Below are positions 43,794 through 52,805 of a stretch of 64,000 bases of DNA, piece after piece (positions within the stretch are counted from its first letter, which is position 1; the number at the start of each line of letters is the position of its first letter). This DNA is from MH13 sp040219355 (GTDB lineage Bacteria > Pseudomonadota > Alphaproteobacteria > Rhizobiales > MH13). A program made the translations under genes and the position numbers. The stretch spans positions 1 through 64,000 of the forward strand of contig JAVJSN010000012.1 of assembly GCA_040219355.1 (NCBI GenBank), given 5' to 3'. Under the pieces are notes generated by a model, which was given only the letters and a program-made list of their open reading frames with translations, did not search any database and was not told where the DNA came from.

Positions 43794-44609
43794 CTATTCG
43801 CCGCCGCGTACAGCCTCCAACGCAGCCTGATTGCGTGCCTGGAAGGCATTCATTCCAGCCTCGACCGTTTCAGTTGAATCCCCTGGGGTTGGACGAATTT
43901 CACATGTCGGCGAACAGGATAGCGTGGTCCGTTGAACACCACGGTAAACCGACACAAGGCTTTGCCCACGTACCGTTACGCGCAGAGTTTGCTCGGCGAG
44001 CACATCACCGTTTTCATCGAGCATCACCATGTTGGTTTCGCCATAGCTCTTGCCCGTAAGGATGATCGTTCCGGGGTCGGGCATAGAGGCATCAGCGATG
44101 GCCGGGTTACCGATGATAATCGTTGTGACTCCGCCAACCATTCGCATGACGCGCGCATGATCAAGTGCCAGGACGATACCCCCTGCATCGGTGGCCTCAC
44201 CGGCAAGACTTGCCGTCAGACCGACCACAGGTGATGTATCCGCCATTGCCAGTTCGATTTCGGAGCCTTCATTATCCATAGCCGGCAAAACGACTAAGTC
44301 ATCCCCAGCTGCCCTTTCGCCACCAGCAACAGTATCGACTTGGATGGCAGACGCGGCAGCGCCTTCGGGCGAATGTGGCAGTATTTGTCGCGGCGCCTCG
44401 GATTGGTCCACGTCAAGAATTGCAGGCAGGTCTGTTAGCGTCGGCTCGCCGTCGTCCACTTTGGTGATGGACTGCGTGATGATCGGGTCGACACCATTGC
44501 GCGTCACTTCATTGGCAATGGTCGGCAGCGCGGCTGCCAAACCCAACCCGCCAAGCGAAACGCTCGCCAAAACAACGCGAAAAGGAACGGAGTGGGAGCC
44601 AATACGCAC
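43794..44609 (-). CDS. Pilus assembly protein with secretin-type N-terminal domain only
   Basis: A 271-residue exported protein with a signal peptide (about 1-33), a disordered acidic linker of ~110 residues and a single pilus/secretin N domain (about 145-215: LALDHARVMRMVGGVTTIII, then ADASMPDPGTIILTGKSYGETN). The same domain forms the front of CpaC, but here no secretin channel follows. Two cysteines occur in LSCSPTCEI near the C terminus. The start is a GTG (44607-44609) six bases after GGAGGA. It is divergent from the Flp pilin gene, so it probably works in pilus assembly at the outer membrane, but how is unknown. Confidence 0.85.
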   Translation of the reverse strand: MRIGSHSVPFRVVLASVSLGGLGLAAALPTIANEVTRNGVDPIITQSITKVDDGEPTLTDLPAILDVDQSEAPRQILPHSPEGAAASAIQVDTVAGGERAAGDDLVVLPAMDNEGSEIELAMADTSPVVGLTASLAGEATDAGGIVLALDHARVMRMVGGVTTIIIGNPAIADASMPDPGTIILTGKSYGETNMVMLDENGDVLAEQTLRVTVRGQSLVSVYRGVQRTTLSCSPTCEIRPTPGDSTETVEAGMNAFQARNQAALEAVRGGE

Positions 44610-44908
44610 GATACATCCTCCAAAAATAGCTGTTTTTGACCATGCCGTGTTTTGGTGAACAGTACGTTAAGCGGCGCGCTCGCATCGAAGAGCTTAGAAA
44701 AAGTCGGTTATTTTCAGTTTTTTGGATGCCTAACAAACAGTTTCTAACCTTACGGCATCGCGTGATCCACGAAAGTATGAACGGAAATAAACGCAATGTG
44801 CTGCTTTTCGAAAACACTGCCTTAAGGGGTCCGGCCTAGAGTACAACTCGTTCCGAACAACAACGTATTGGGACGCAAAACAAAACACAGTGTGTATGGA
44901 GTCTGGAC

Positions 44909-45073
44909 ATGAAAAAGTTTCTCGCAAAGTTTGCTAATGACGAATCTGGCGCGACCGCTATCGAGTATGGCCTGATCGCCGCTGGTATCGCCGTCGTTAT
45001 CGTCACGATGGTGCAGTTGGCTGGTACCAACTTGAACACCACCTGGACGACTATCGCCGCTGCAATGCTCTAA
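44909..45073 (+). CDS. flp: Flp/Fap-type pilin (type IVb)
   Basis: The major pilin subunit of the tad pilus: 54 residues, MKKFLAKFANDESGATAIEY followed by a hydrophobic helix. Prepilin cleavage is expected after Gly14, leaving Ala at +1 and Glu at +5 (Glu19), the hallmark needed for processing and assembly. GGAG lies seven bases before the ATG. The gene stands alone between a divergent pilus gene and a strong terminator, so it is probably transcribed at a higher level than the assembly genes, as expected of the bulk subunit. Confidence 0.95.
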   Translation: MKKFLAKFANDESGATAIEYGLIAAGIAVVIVTMVQLAGTNLNTTWTTIAAAML

Positions 45074-45104
45074 TGCGTCGTCGCTAGCATTTGATAACTT
45101 AAAC

Positions 45105-45138
45105 GGGCAGCGCATCTTCCTGATGCGCTGCCCTTTTT
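45105..45138 (+). terminator. Intrinsic terminator after flp
   Basis: A 12-base perfect stem (45105-45116 with 45122-45133, core GGGCAGCGCATC) with a five-base loop and five following T residues, 31 bases after the pilin stop. It should terminate most flp transcripts before cpaA. Confidence 0.95.
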
Positions 45139-45194
45139 ACGGCACGCGACAATAACCCAAGACCATAGGACCTGCACTGTAGGGGGATATCCAA

Positions 45195-45704
45195 ATGGCA
45201 TTGCAGATTTTGGTGTTTGGAATTTTCCCCGGCTTGGTTCTCCTTGCCGCGACCATGGACATGTTCACCATGACCATCCCGAACAAACTATGTTTGGCTT
45301 TGATCGTCGCCTTTTTTGTCGCAGCACCGCTTACCGGATTGTCGGTCGTTATGGTTGGCTGGCATGTGCTGGCCGCACTTTTCGCGTTGGCCATCACTTT
45401 TATGCTGTTTGCTTCAGGCGTTTTTGGAGGCGGGGACGCAAAGTTTACTGCCGCCATCGTGCTTTGGCTGGGGCCAACCGTGTCGCTTGATTTTGCCCTC
45501 TTGGCCGCCTTGTTCGGCGGCCTTCTGACCGCTGCCATTTTGATGGTTCGGTCTTTTCCAAGTTACACTGTAACAATTGACGCTCCCTGGGCTACGCGTC
45601 TTTTATCACGCGAGGTGGGCATCCCCTATGGCATTGCCCTGTCGGCAGCGGCTATGTTGGTCTTCGCGCGCAGCCCCTGGTTTCTTTCTGCTGTGGCGCT
45701 TTGA
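45195..45704 (+). CDS. cpaA: Prepilin peptidase CpaA/TadV (A24 family)
   Basis: A 169-residue inner-membrane aspartic peptidase that cleaves Flp and TadE-type prepilins at the Gly-Ala site. It has about five helices. The two catalytic Asp residues are visible in the first loop (ATMDMFTMTIPNKL) and in the GGGDAKF motif. It lacks the N-methyltransferase domain of PilD, as usual for the tad class. GGGGGA lies seven bases before the ATG. It is located between flp and cpaB on the same strand. Confidence 0.94.
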   Translation: MALQILVFGIFPGLVLLAATMDMFTMTIPNKLCLALIVAFFVAAPLTGLSVVMVGWHVLAALFALAITFMLFASGVFGGGDAKFTAAIVLWLGPTVSLDFALLAALFGGLLTAAILMVRSFPSYTVTIDAPWATRLLSREVGIPYGIALSAAAMLVFARSPWFLSAVAL

Positions 45705-45874
45705 TGGGATGAGCGTGTAAGGCTCAAATAGCCAATCCTTCAACTCGCTTACGTTCAGTTAACCTTACCTATACCTTTACAGCGCACTCTACAGCCAAGT
45801 TTTGCGTGCCTTTGGTCGGAGTAGGACCCCATCTGACGATGCGTGGCGCGCCCTTGCGTTGAAGGGATAGCGTT

Positions 45875-46681
45875 ATGAAGTCCTCACGAGTGATCGTGTT
45901 TGGTGTTGCGGCCGTGGCTGGTGGACTGGCGTGGTTGGCAGCAAGCAATTTGGCCGCCCCTCCTCCGGCACCGGAAATGAGTGCCGAAGAGCAGTCCATT
46001 CCTTCCACACGCGTGCTTGTGGCTCGCTATGACTTGACGATTGGCGAGCGGCTGAGCCCCTCTGCGATGGAATGGCAAGATTGGCCCGCCGCCAATGTGG
46101 CCGAAGCCTTCATATCTGAAGAGTCTGAACCCGACGCTCTTCGTGAATACGATCAAGGTATTGTCACGGCGCCCATTTATTCTGGCGAGCCGATCCGGTC
46201 ACCGGTTATTGCCACATCGGGTCGTGGCTTCATGTCAGCGATCCTGCCTTCTGGTCGCCGCGCTGTTTCTGTGCGCGTTGAAGCGGAGGCACGGGCTGCC
46301 GGGTTCATCCTTCCCAACGACCATATAGACGTCATTTTGACCCGCGTAGAACGAGGCAGCTCGCGTGATGGCGGTGACTTGTTCTCGTCGGAAACAATTC
46401 TACAAAATGTCCGCGTCCTGGCCATCGACCAGACCTTTGAAGAGCGTGACGGCGAAAAATTTGTCACCGGTGAAATTGCGACATTGGAGCTTTCACCCGG
46501 AGATGCCGAACTGATCGCGCTGGCCGATGAGATGGGCTCACTTTCCCTTTCACTGCGATCCATCGCCGATCTGGAAGAGGGTGAAGGTGACATGGATGAC
46601 GATGTGGCCCGGCGCCTTCGTGGCGGTGGTGGTGAGGGCGGCTCGGTCCGCATGATCCGCTTTGGCATCCAAGGGGGTTGA
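45875..46681 (+). CDS. cpaB: Flp pilus assembly protein CpaB (RcpC)
   Basis: A 268-residue periplasmic or membrane-anchored protein of the tad system. It has an N-terminal hydrophobic segment (about 5-24), a SAF domain (about 45-115: TRVLVARYDLTIGERLSPSA and later PIYSGEPIRSPVI) and an RcpC/CpaB domain with NDHIDVILT. SAF folds can bind peptidoglycan sugars, so it may link the secretin to the wall, as proposed for RcpC. AAGGGA lies before the ATG. It heads the cpaBCDEF-tadBC run and ends just before cpaC. Confidence 0.93.
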   Translation: MKSSRVIVFGVAAVAGGLAWLAASNLAAPPPAPEMSAEEQSIPSTRVLVARYDLTIGERLSPSAMEWQDWPAANVAEAFISEESEPDALREYDQGIVTAPIYSGEPIRSPVIATSGRGFMSAILPSGRRAVSVRVEAEARAAGFILPNDHIDVILTRVERGSSRDGGDLFSSETILQNVRVLAIDQTFEERDGEKFVTGEIATLELSPGDAELIALADEMGSLSLSLRSIADLEEGEGDMDDDVARRLRGGGGEGGSVRMIRFGIQGG

Positions 46682-46737
46682 GGACCATGAACACTCGTTT
46701 CCGAAGCCTATCTGACCTCTCCCAAAAGGATTGTTTC

Positions 46738-48153
46738 ATGCGTTGGACGCTTATGTTTGCGCTGGCCATCACTCTGCTTGCGACTGTGCTGCCAGCTCAT
46801 ATGGCACGCGCAACGGGGATGGATGCTTTGACGATAGCGAGCTTTGGAGAAACCCGCACGCTCTCGCTCGGTATCAACAAGAGCATGGTGATCGAACTGC
46901 CCGCTGATGTGCGCGATGTTCTGGTCTCCAACCCTGCTGTGGCCGATGCTGTGGTGCGCACTGCGCGCCGGGTGTTTGTGATCGGCATGGCGGCCGGCGA
47001 CACCAACATCTTTCTGTTCGATGGCGCAGACCGCCAGATTGCCGTTCTGAATATCACTGTACAACGAGATGTGACGGGAATTCAGGCGACTCTCGCCGAC
47101 CTTATGCCGGGCGCCCGCATCGGCGTTGAACCGGTCAATGATGGTGTGATCCTACGCGGTGTCGTCGAAAGCGCCGCCCAGGCACAAACGGCAGTCGATG
47201 TTGCCACCCGCTTTGTTGGCGAGGCCAGCCGCGTTGTGAACGCCCTGCAAATCGCTGGAGGTGAGCAGGTTCAATTGCGCGTGACGATTGCAGAAGTGCA
47301 ACGCACTGCTCTGCGTCAACTTGGCGTCAATATCGGCAACTTTACAGGCGCAACAGCGCAACCTGTGACGGCTGGTATTGGTGCAGCAACGCTTTCTGCG
47401 TTAACTTCCAACCCGCTTTCGCTCTCCGGACAAGCGCTCTCCAACTCTGTTCTCAATATAACCAGCAACGGCATTTCTGCGCAGATCCGCGCGCTAGAGC
47501 AAGATGGTATCGTTCGCACGCTGGCCGAACCAAACCTAACTGCCGTGTCTGGCGAGTCGGCAAGCTTTCTGGCTGGTGGTGAATTCCCGGTGCCAATTAG
47601 CCGCGACAGCCAAGGCAACGTCCTGGTGGAGTACAAACCATTTGGCGTCGGTCTTGGGTTCACTCCTGTGGTCTTGGCCGGCAACCGGATTTCGCTTCAG
47701 ATCGAAACCGAGGTTTCCGAACTTACGGCTGAGGGCTCTTTCACGCTTCGTAGCGATAGCGGCAATGACCTTTCGATCCCCGGACTTCGGGTGCGTCGGG
47801 CATCAACGATGGTTGAGCTTCCCTCCGGAGGTTCAATAGTAATGGCCGGTCTCATTGATCAGCGTTTGGCGCAAAATGTCGATGGCATTCCAGGCCTTAT
47901 GAGTTTGCCAATCATTGGGCAGTTGTTTCGTTCCTCCGACTTCCAGCGGTCGCAAACCGAACTTGCGATTTTCATCACACCCTACCTGACCCAAGCGGTG
48001 GCGCGAGATGACTTGGTGCGCCCGGACGAAAATCTGCGCCCGGCGAGTGACCTCTCCACTTTGTTTTTCAATCGGCTGATCGATCAGTACGGCGTGCAAG
48101 GCCAAGCGCCTGCCGGCCGTTACCACGGTCATGCCGGGTTCATCGTCCCTTGA
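46738..48153 (+). CDS. cpaC: Flp pilus secretin CpaC (RcpA)
   Basis: Outer-membrane secretin through which the pilus exits. The 471-residue product has a signal peptide (1-25), the pilus N domain (LGINKSMVIELPADVRDVLV and AAGDTNIFLF), a BON-like ring domain and the secretin beta-barrel core (LAEPNLTAVSGESASFLAGG, FGVGLGFTPVVL, IPGLMSLPIIGQLFRS). I choose the ATG at 46738, seven bases after AAAAGGA, because it places the signal peptide at the N terminus; ATG 46687 is a possible longer start. Confidence 0.94.
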   Translation: MRWTLMFALAITLLATVLPAHMARATGMDALTIASFGETRTLSLGINKSMVIELPADVRDVLVSNPAVADAVVRTARRVFVIGMAAGDTNIFLFDGADRQIAVLNITVQRDVTGIQATLADLMPGARIGVEPVNDGVILRGVVESAAQAQTAVDVATRFVGEASRVVNALQIAGGEQVQLRVTIAEVQRTALRQLGVNIGNFTGATAQPVTAGIGAATLSALTSNPLSLSGQALSNSVLNITSNGISAQIRALEQDGIVRTLAEPNLTAVSGESASFLAGGEFPVPISRDSQGNVLVEYKPFGVGLGFTPVVLAGNRISLQIETEVSELTAEGSFTLRSDSGNDLSIPGLRVRRASTMVELPSGGSIVMAGLIDQRLAQNVDGIPGLMSLPIIGQLFRSSDFQRSQTELAIFITPYLTQAVARDDLVRPDENLRPASDLSTLFFNRLIDQYGVQGQAPAGRYHGHAGFIVP

Positions 48154-48183
48154 GAAGGGGACGCCGCGTGAGGATGTGTGCGT

Positions 48184-48912
48184 ATGACCAATAAAATCAC
48201 TTCATTTGCCAAGCCGGCCAAAGTGTTGCGCGTTGGCCTGTTTGGTGTGGCGGTGCTGACGCTTGGTGCTTGCAGTTCAATGCACAGCGCCACCGGAACA
48301 TATGACCCGCGATTCATGAACTACGACCAGCGCCACGCACTGAGCCTTCAGCAGCAAGAAGCAACGCTTCCTTTGCTGGTGGGTGCGCATGCAACGGGCC
48401 TAACCAGCGGCGATCGCACAGCACTTTCAGGATTTATGCAGTCCTATGCCTCCCAGGGCGAAAGCGCACTGCGCATCAAGGTGCCGCAGGGGTCAATGAA
48501 CGCGCATGCTGCGACCAACGCTTTGGGCGATATCCATGATGTGGTTTCACGATCCGGCGGCAACCCCAGTGCAATTCATGTTGAGCGTTACCACGTTGGC
48601 GATCCCAACGCCCATGCGCCAATTCTGGTTGTCTATGATCGGCTGGAAGCGGTGACCAATCCGTGCGGAACGTGGGCTGACTCATTCAACCCGTCAGGGG
48701 AACAGTCAGATTACTACAACTTCGGTTGTGCCAGCCAAGCCAATCTTGGCGTGGCTCTGGCTGATCCACGCGATCTTGTACGCCCGCGCGGTGTCGGTCA
48801 TCCCGATGCTGGCAGGCGCGCTGAAGTTTTGGCCGCTTACCGCCGCGGCGAACCAACCGCGACACAAAGTTCTGAGGAAGCGCAAGCCTCGGTTGCGCAG
48901 GTGGGGCAATGA
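48184..48912 (+). CDS. cpaD: Pilus assembly lipoprotein CpaD
   Basis: A 242-residue outer-membrane lipoprotein: signal peptide ending in a lipobox (VLTLGAC) and then the CpaD domain with YDPRFMNYDQRHAL and CGTWADSF, NFGCASQANLGVALADPRDLVRPR. It is thought to act as a pilotin or partner of the CpaC secretin. GAGGA lies nine bases before the ATG. The TGA overlaps the cpaE start, so the two are coupled. The C-terminal ~25 residues are polar and low-complexity. Confidence 0.93.
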   Translation: MTNKITSFAKPAKVLRVGLFGVAVLTLGACSSMHSATGTYDPRFMNYDQRHALSLQQQEATLPLLVGAHATGLTSGDRTALSGFMQSYASQGESALRIKVPQGSMNAHAATNALGDIHDVVSRSGGNPSAIHVERYHVGDPNAHAPILVVYDRLEAVTNPCGTWADSFNPSGEQSDYYNFGCASQANLGVALADPRDLVRPRGVGHPDAGRRAEVLAAYRRGEPTATQSSEEAQASVAQVGQ

Positions 48913-50228
48913 TGCACGACGATAGTCCCAACGAGTTTCAGGCCGGCCCGCCGGCCCTGCCGGATGGCGTTGCCGCCCATGAGGGCAGCGGGTCACCCCA
49001 AGACACAAGCAACATTGCGCCGGTGCCGCGAATATCCATTCAGGCGTTTTGCGAGAGTCCGTCGCTGCTTGAAGCTGTCCAAGAGGCTGCGCGTGATCGC
49101 CGCATGGCAAAGTCGCATGTCCGAGCGCATCCCGGTGGAATCGCCGCGGCACTTGAGTTTTATACTGCCTCACCGACGCCCAACTTGTTGTTGCTGGAAA
49201 ACAAGGCAGCGCCCGACAAGTTGTTGGATCAGCTTGGCAAACTTGCCGATGTTTGTGATCCGGGCACAGAGGTGGTGGTGATCGGCCATGTCAATGATGT
49301 GCTGCTCTACAGGGAGTTGGTGCGTTTTGGCGTTCGCGACTACGTGGTTGCCCCCCTGGGCCCAATGGATGTGCTGCGCCTGGTTTCGGAACTTTATGCC
49401 TCCAACGCCGAGAAGGCGATCGGCAAGACCTATGCCTTTATTGGCGCGCGCGGCGGATGCGGGTCGTCAACTGTCGCCCACAATGTTGCTTGGGCCCTGT
49501 CAACGTCACTGGAAACCAGCACAGTGATTGCTGATTTTGATCTGCCGTTTGGCACCGCAAACCTAGATTTTAACCAAGATCCACCGACGGGCATTGGCGA
49601 TGTTGTGAACGCACCTGACCGCGTTGACGAGACCTTCGTCGATCGTTTGCTCGCCAAATGCTCTGATCGCCTGAGCTTGCTGGCTGCGCCGTCCACGCTC
49701 GACAAAGTCACCGATTTCCCAGAGCACCAGTTTGAACAGATAACCGATATCTTGCGAGCTTCGGTGCCTGCTTCTGTGTTTGACCTGCCACATCATTGGT
49801 CTGGTTGGGTACGCAAATCGCTGATTGATGCTGATGAGCTGGTGATCGTGGCAGCGCCCGATCTTGCAAGCTTGCGCAATGCGAAGAACCTCATTGATGC
49901 CGTGAAACAAGCACGTCCCAACGATGGTCCTCCGAGGCTGGTGCTTAACATGGTTGGCATGCCCAAGCGCCCGGAGATTGAAGCGAAAGATTTTGCTGAT
50001 GCGCTGTCTCTTGAACCTCTGGCCGTTGTCCCCTTTGACGCGGAAGTCTTCGGCAACGCATCAAACTCCGGGCACATGATCGAGGAGGTCGCCCCCAAGC
50101 ATGAGGCGGTCGTCGCTTTTGAAGCGATTGCATCAGCGGTCAGTGGCAGAGATTCAGGGCGGCGCCAGAAAAAGTCGTCTTTGCCACCCTTCATGCAGAA
50201 ACTTCTGCAGCGTAAAAAGGCATCCTAA
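48909..50228 (+). CDS. cpaE: Pilus localisation ATPase-like protein CpaE (TadZ)
   Basis: A 439-residue cytosolic protein with a receiver-like N-terminal domain (~40-170) and a MinD/ParA-like domain from ~175 onward. It recruits the pilus machinery to its site, often the pole. The P-loop is YAFIGARGGCGSSTVAHN: the signature Lys of MinD proteins is Arg, and the nucleotide-binding Lys is Ser, so ATP hydrolysis is doubtful, as noted for other TadZ proteins. The DLPFGTANLDFNQDP and VAAPDLASLRNAKNLI segments are retained. It overlaps the cpaD stop (ATGA), and cpaF starts three bases after its stop. Confidence 0.94.
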   Translation: MMHDDSPNEFQAGPPALPDGVAAHEGSGSPQDTSNIAPVPRISIQAFCESPSLLEAVQEAARDRRMAKSHVRAHPGGIAAALEFYTASPTPNLLLLENKAAPDKLLDQLGKLADVCDPGTEVVVIGHVNDVLLYRELVRFGVRDYVVAPLGPMDVLRLVSELYASNAEKAIGKTYAFIGARGGCGSSTVAHNVAWALSTSLETSTVIADFDLPFGTANLDFNQDPPTGIGDVVNAPDRVDETFVDRLLAKCSDRLSLLAAPSTLDKVTDFPEHQFEQITDILRASVPASVFDLPHHWSGWVRKSLIDADELVIVAAPDLASLRNAKNLIDAVKQARPNDGPPRLVLNMVGMPKRPEIEAKDFADALSLEPLAVVPFDAEVFGNASNSGHMIEEVAPKHEAVVAFEAIASAVSGRDSGRRQKKSSLPPFMQKLLQRKKAS

Positions 50229-50231
50229 GCT

Positions 50232-51758
50232 ATGTTTGGGCGTCGCGGCGTTTCTGGTCCCACATCGACACCTGGCTCTGGACAGAGCGGAAGCGCGGCG
50301 CAGAGCCAGGCGCCTAAGCCCGAAACCAGTCCAAAGCCAGCCGTGGCGTCCGCGCCTGCAGCTGAGCCAGTAAAAGCTGAACCAGCTCCAACGCCCGCTG
50401 CAGCGGCTCCGCAGCCGGCTCCAGCACCGGTTCCCCAGGCCGCGTCTGCACCAAAAGCGCGGCGCTCGGACTATTACGACATCAAGACTGACGTGTTCTC
50501 CGCCATGATCGACACGATCGATTTGGCGCAACTCACGCGGATGGACAATGATTCAGCGCGCGAAGAAATCCGCGACGTTGTCACCGAGATCATCGCGCTA
50601 AAAAACCTTGCTATGTCGATTGCCGACCAGGAGATGATCCTGGAAGATATCTGCAACGACGTGATGGGCTTTGGACCACTTGAGCCGCTTCTGGCGCGTG
50701 ATGATATTGCCGACATCATGGTCAACGGTGCCGACACCACCTTCATCGAAGTTGATGGCAAGGTGCAGCTGACCAGCGTGAAGTTCCGTGACAATCAGCA
50801 GTTGATGAACATCTGCCAGCGCATCGTCAGCCAAGTCGGCCGCCGAGTGGATGAAAGTTCACCCATTTGCGATGCGCGTTTGCTTGATGGTTCGCGTGTC
50901 AACGTTATCGCGCCGCCGCTGGCAATTGATGGTCCAACACTGACCATTCGTAAGTTCAAAAAAGACAAGCTGACCCTGCAACAGTTGGTGAACTTTGGCA
51001 CGATCACGCCGGAGGGCGCCCAAGTGCTTGAGATCATCGGTAAAGTTCGGTGTAACGTGGTCATTTCGGGCGGTACAGGCTCGGGCAAAACGACGCTTCT
51101 CAACTGCCTGACCGCTTTCATTGAACAGGATGAGCGCATCATTACCTGCGAGGATGCTGCGGAACTTCAATTGCAACAGCCCCACGTGGTGCGCCTTGAA
51201 ACCCGACCGCCGAACCTTGAAGGCGAAGGTACGGTGACGATGCGCGACTTGGTGAAAAACTGTCTGCGTATGCGCCCAGAGCGCATCATCGTTGGTGAGG
51301 TTCGCGGCCCTGAAGCTTTCGACCTTCTTCAAGCAATGAACACCGGCCATGACGGCTCTATGGGCACCTTGCACGCAAACTCTCCGCGTGAAGCCCTCAG
51401 CCGCATGGAATCGATGATCACAATGGGCGGCTTCTCTCTGCCGTCACGGACCATTCGCGACATGATTACATCATCTGTCGATATCATCGTACAGGCATCT
51501 CGCCTACGCGACGGTTCACGCCGAATTACCCACATCACAGAAGTGCTCGGCATGGAAGGCGACATCATCACAACCCAAGATCTGTTCGTTTATGAGCTGC
51601 TTGGCGAAGACGCGAACGGCAAAATCATCGGCAGGCATAAATCCACTGGCGTCGGCCGCCCGAATTTCTGGGATCGCGCTCGTTACTACAACGAAGAAAA
51701 CCGCCTCGCCGCTGCTCTCGATGCGTCAGTGATCGATGATGAGCGGTTATCGGCATGA
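50232..51758 (+). CDS. cpaF: Pilus assembly/retraction ATPase CpaF (TadA)
   Basis: A 508-residue cytosolic hexameric secretion ATPase that drives pilus extension and, in the tad class, retraction. The first ~75 residues are Pro/Ala-rich and disordered. The N-terminal domain includes DDIADIMVNGADTTFIEVDG. Walker A is SGGTGSGKTTLLNCL (near residue 282), the Asp box holds EDAAELQLQQPHVVRLE, Walker B lies at RIIVGEVRGPEAFDLL (near 352) and the His box at GSMGTLHANSPREAL. All catalytic elements are intact. Confidence 0.97.
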   Translation: MFGRRGVSGPTSTPGSGQSGSAAQSQAPKPETSPKPAVASAPAAEPVKAEPAPTPAAAAPQPAPAPVPQAASAPKARRSDYYDIKTDVFSAMIDTIDLAQLTRMDNDSAREEIRDVVTEIIALKNLAMSIADQEMILEDICNDVMGFGPLEPLLARDDIADIMVNGADTTFIEVDGKVQLTSVKFRDNQQLMNICQRIVSQVGRRVDESSPICDARLLDGSRVNVIAPPLAIDGPTLTIRKFKKDKLTLQQLVNFGTITPEGAQVLEIIGKVRCNVVISGGTGSGKTTLLNCLTAFIEQDERIITCEDAAELQLQQPHVVRLETRPPNLEGEGTVTMRDLVKNCLRMRPERIIVGEVRGPEAFDLLQAMNTGHDGSMGTLHANSPREALSRMESMITMGGFSLPSRTIRDMITSSVDIIVQASRLRDGSRRITHITEVLGMEGDIITTQDLFVYELLGEDANGKIIGRHKSTGVGRPNFWDRARYYNEENRLAAALDASVIDDERLSA

Positions 51759-51773
51759 GCGTGAGAACCGAAA

Positions 51774-52784
51774 ATGTTTGACCCCCAAACTGTGACGATT
51801 GCAGTTGGTTTGTTGGCCGCGCTTTCGATTGCTGGGCTGGCCTATGCGCTTCTTTCGCCGCTCATGGACCGCCAGGATAAGAAGGACCGCATCAACAAGG
51901 TTGCAGTGGTCGACCGCCGGGCTGCCCATGCTCGCCAAGCCTCGGCTGAAGATGCCGCCAATCGGCGCAAGAATATTGCATCCAAGCTGAAACAGCAGCA
52001 GCTACTGATTGACGAGAAAACGAAAAAGAACGGCTCCAGCCGGGCTTCGCTTGAAGTGCGCATGAAGCGCGCGGGACTTACCTGGACGAGACGCACATTT
52101 TGGATGGTCAGCGCCACATGTGGACTGGGACTGTATGCGGCACTTAGCAGTTCGGGCGCTCCTACTTATGCTGCTCTTGCCGGTGGCATTGCCGGGGCGC
52201 TTGGTTTGCCAAATTGGTACGTGAACTTCAAAGGCAAAAGCCGGATGAAGAAGTTTTTGAACGAGTTTCCAAACGCGATCGACGTGATCGTACGTGGTAT
52301 GAAAGCTGGTCTGCCACTGAACGATTGTATGATGATCATATCGCGCGAAGCGGCTGAACCGGTGCGCGCCGAATTTAAACATGTCGTCGAGCAGCAGCAA
52401 CTGGGTGTCCAGCTCAATGAAGCTATCGTCAAAATGTATGAACGCGTGCCTCTGCCTGAAGTGAATTTTCTATCGATCATGATGTCCATTCAAGGCCAAT
52501 CGGGCGGCAACCTTTCTGAGCCTTTGGGCAATCTTTCCAAAGTTGTACGCGACCGTAGAAAGATGAAGGCAAAGATCGACGCGATGTCAATGGAAGCAAA
52601 ATCATCAGCTGGTATCATTGCCTGCTTACCAGTGGCAGTCATCGTGCTGATCTACCTGTCAACACCCGACTACATCTCGCTTCTTTTCACCGAGCGCTTA
52701 GGCAATTTGCTGTTGGGGGTCTGTGGCATGCTGATGCTTACGGGAATTCTGGTCATGCGTAAGATGATTAATTTCGACTTTTAA
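51774..52784 (+). CDS. tadB: Pilus inner-membrane platform protein TadB
   Basis: A 336-residue inner-membrane protein of the type II secretion F family. It has an N-terminal helix (about 8-28), a charged cytosolic stretch, a helix pair (~105-145), the T2SF domain (FPNAIDVIVRGMKAGLPLND, GGNLSEPLGNLSKVVRDRRKM) and two C-terminal helices. With TadC it forms the platform that couples CpaF to pilin assembly. It starts 15 bases after cpaF and is followed 21 bases later by tadC. Confidence 0.95.
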   Translation: MFDPQTVTIAVGLLAALSIAGLAYALLSPLMDRQDKKDRINKVAVVDRRAAHARQASAEDAANRRKNIASKLKQQQLLIDEKTKKNGSSRASLEVRMKRAGLTWTRRTFWMVSATCGLGLYAALSSSGAPTYAALAGGIAGALGLPNWYVNFKGKSRMKKFLNEFPNAIDVIVRGMKAGLPLNDCMMIISREAAEPVRAEFKHVVEQQQLGVQLNEAIVKMYERVPLPEVNFLSIMMSIQGQSGGNLSEPLGNLSKVVRDRRKMKAKIDAMSMEAKSSAGIIACLPVAVIVLIYLSTPDYISLLFTERLGNLLLGVCGMLMLTGILVMRKMINFDF

Positions 52785-52805
52785 GAGCAGGAACGGAACG
52801 AATTT

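Noticed and set aside
44822..45115. 97-codon minus-strand frame over flp
   Set aside because: Antisense to the well-supported Flp pilin gene and part of its terminator.
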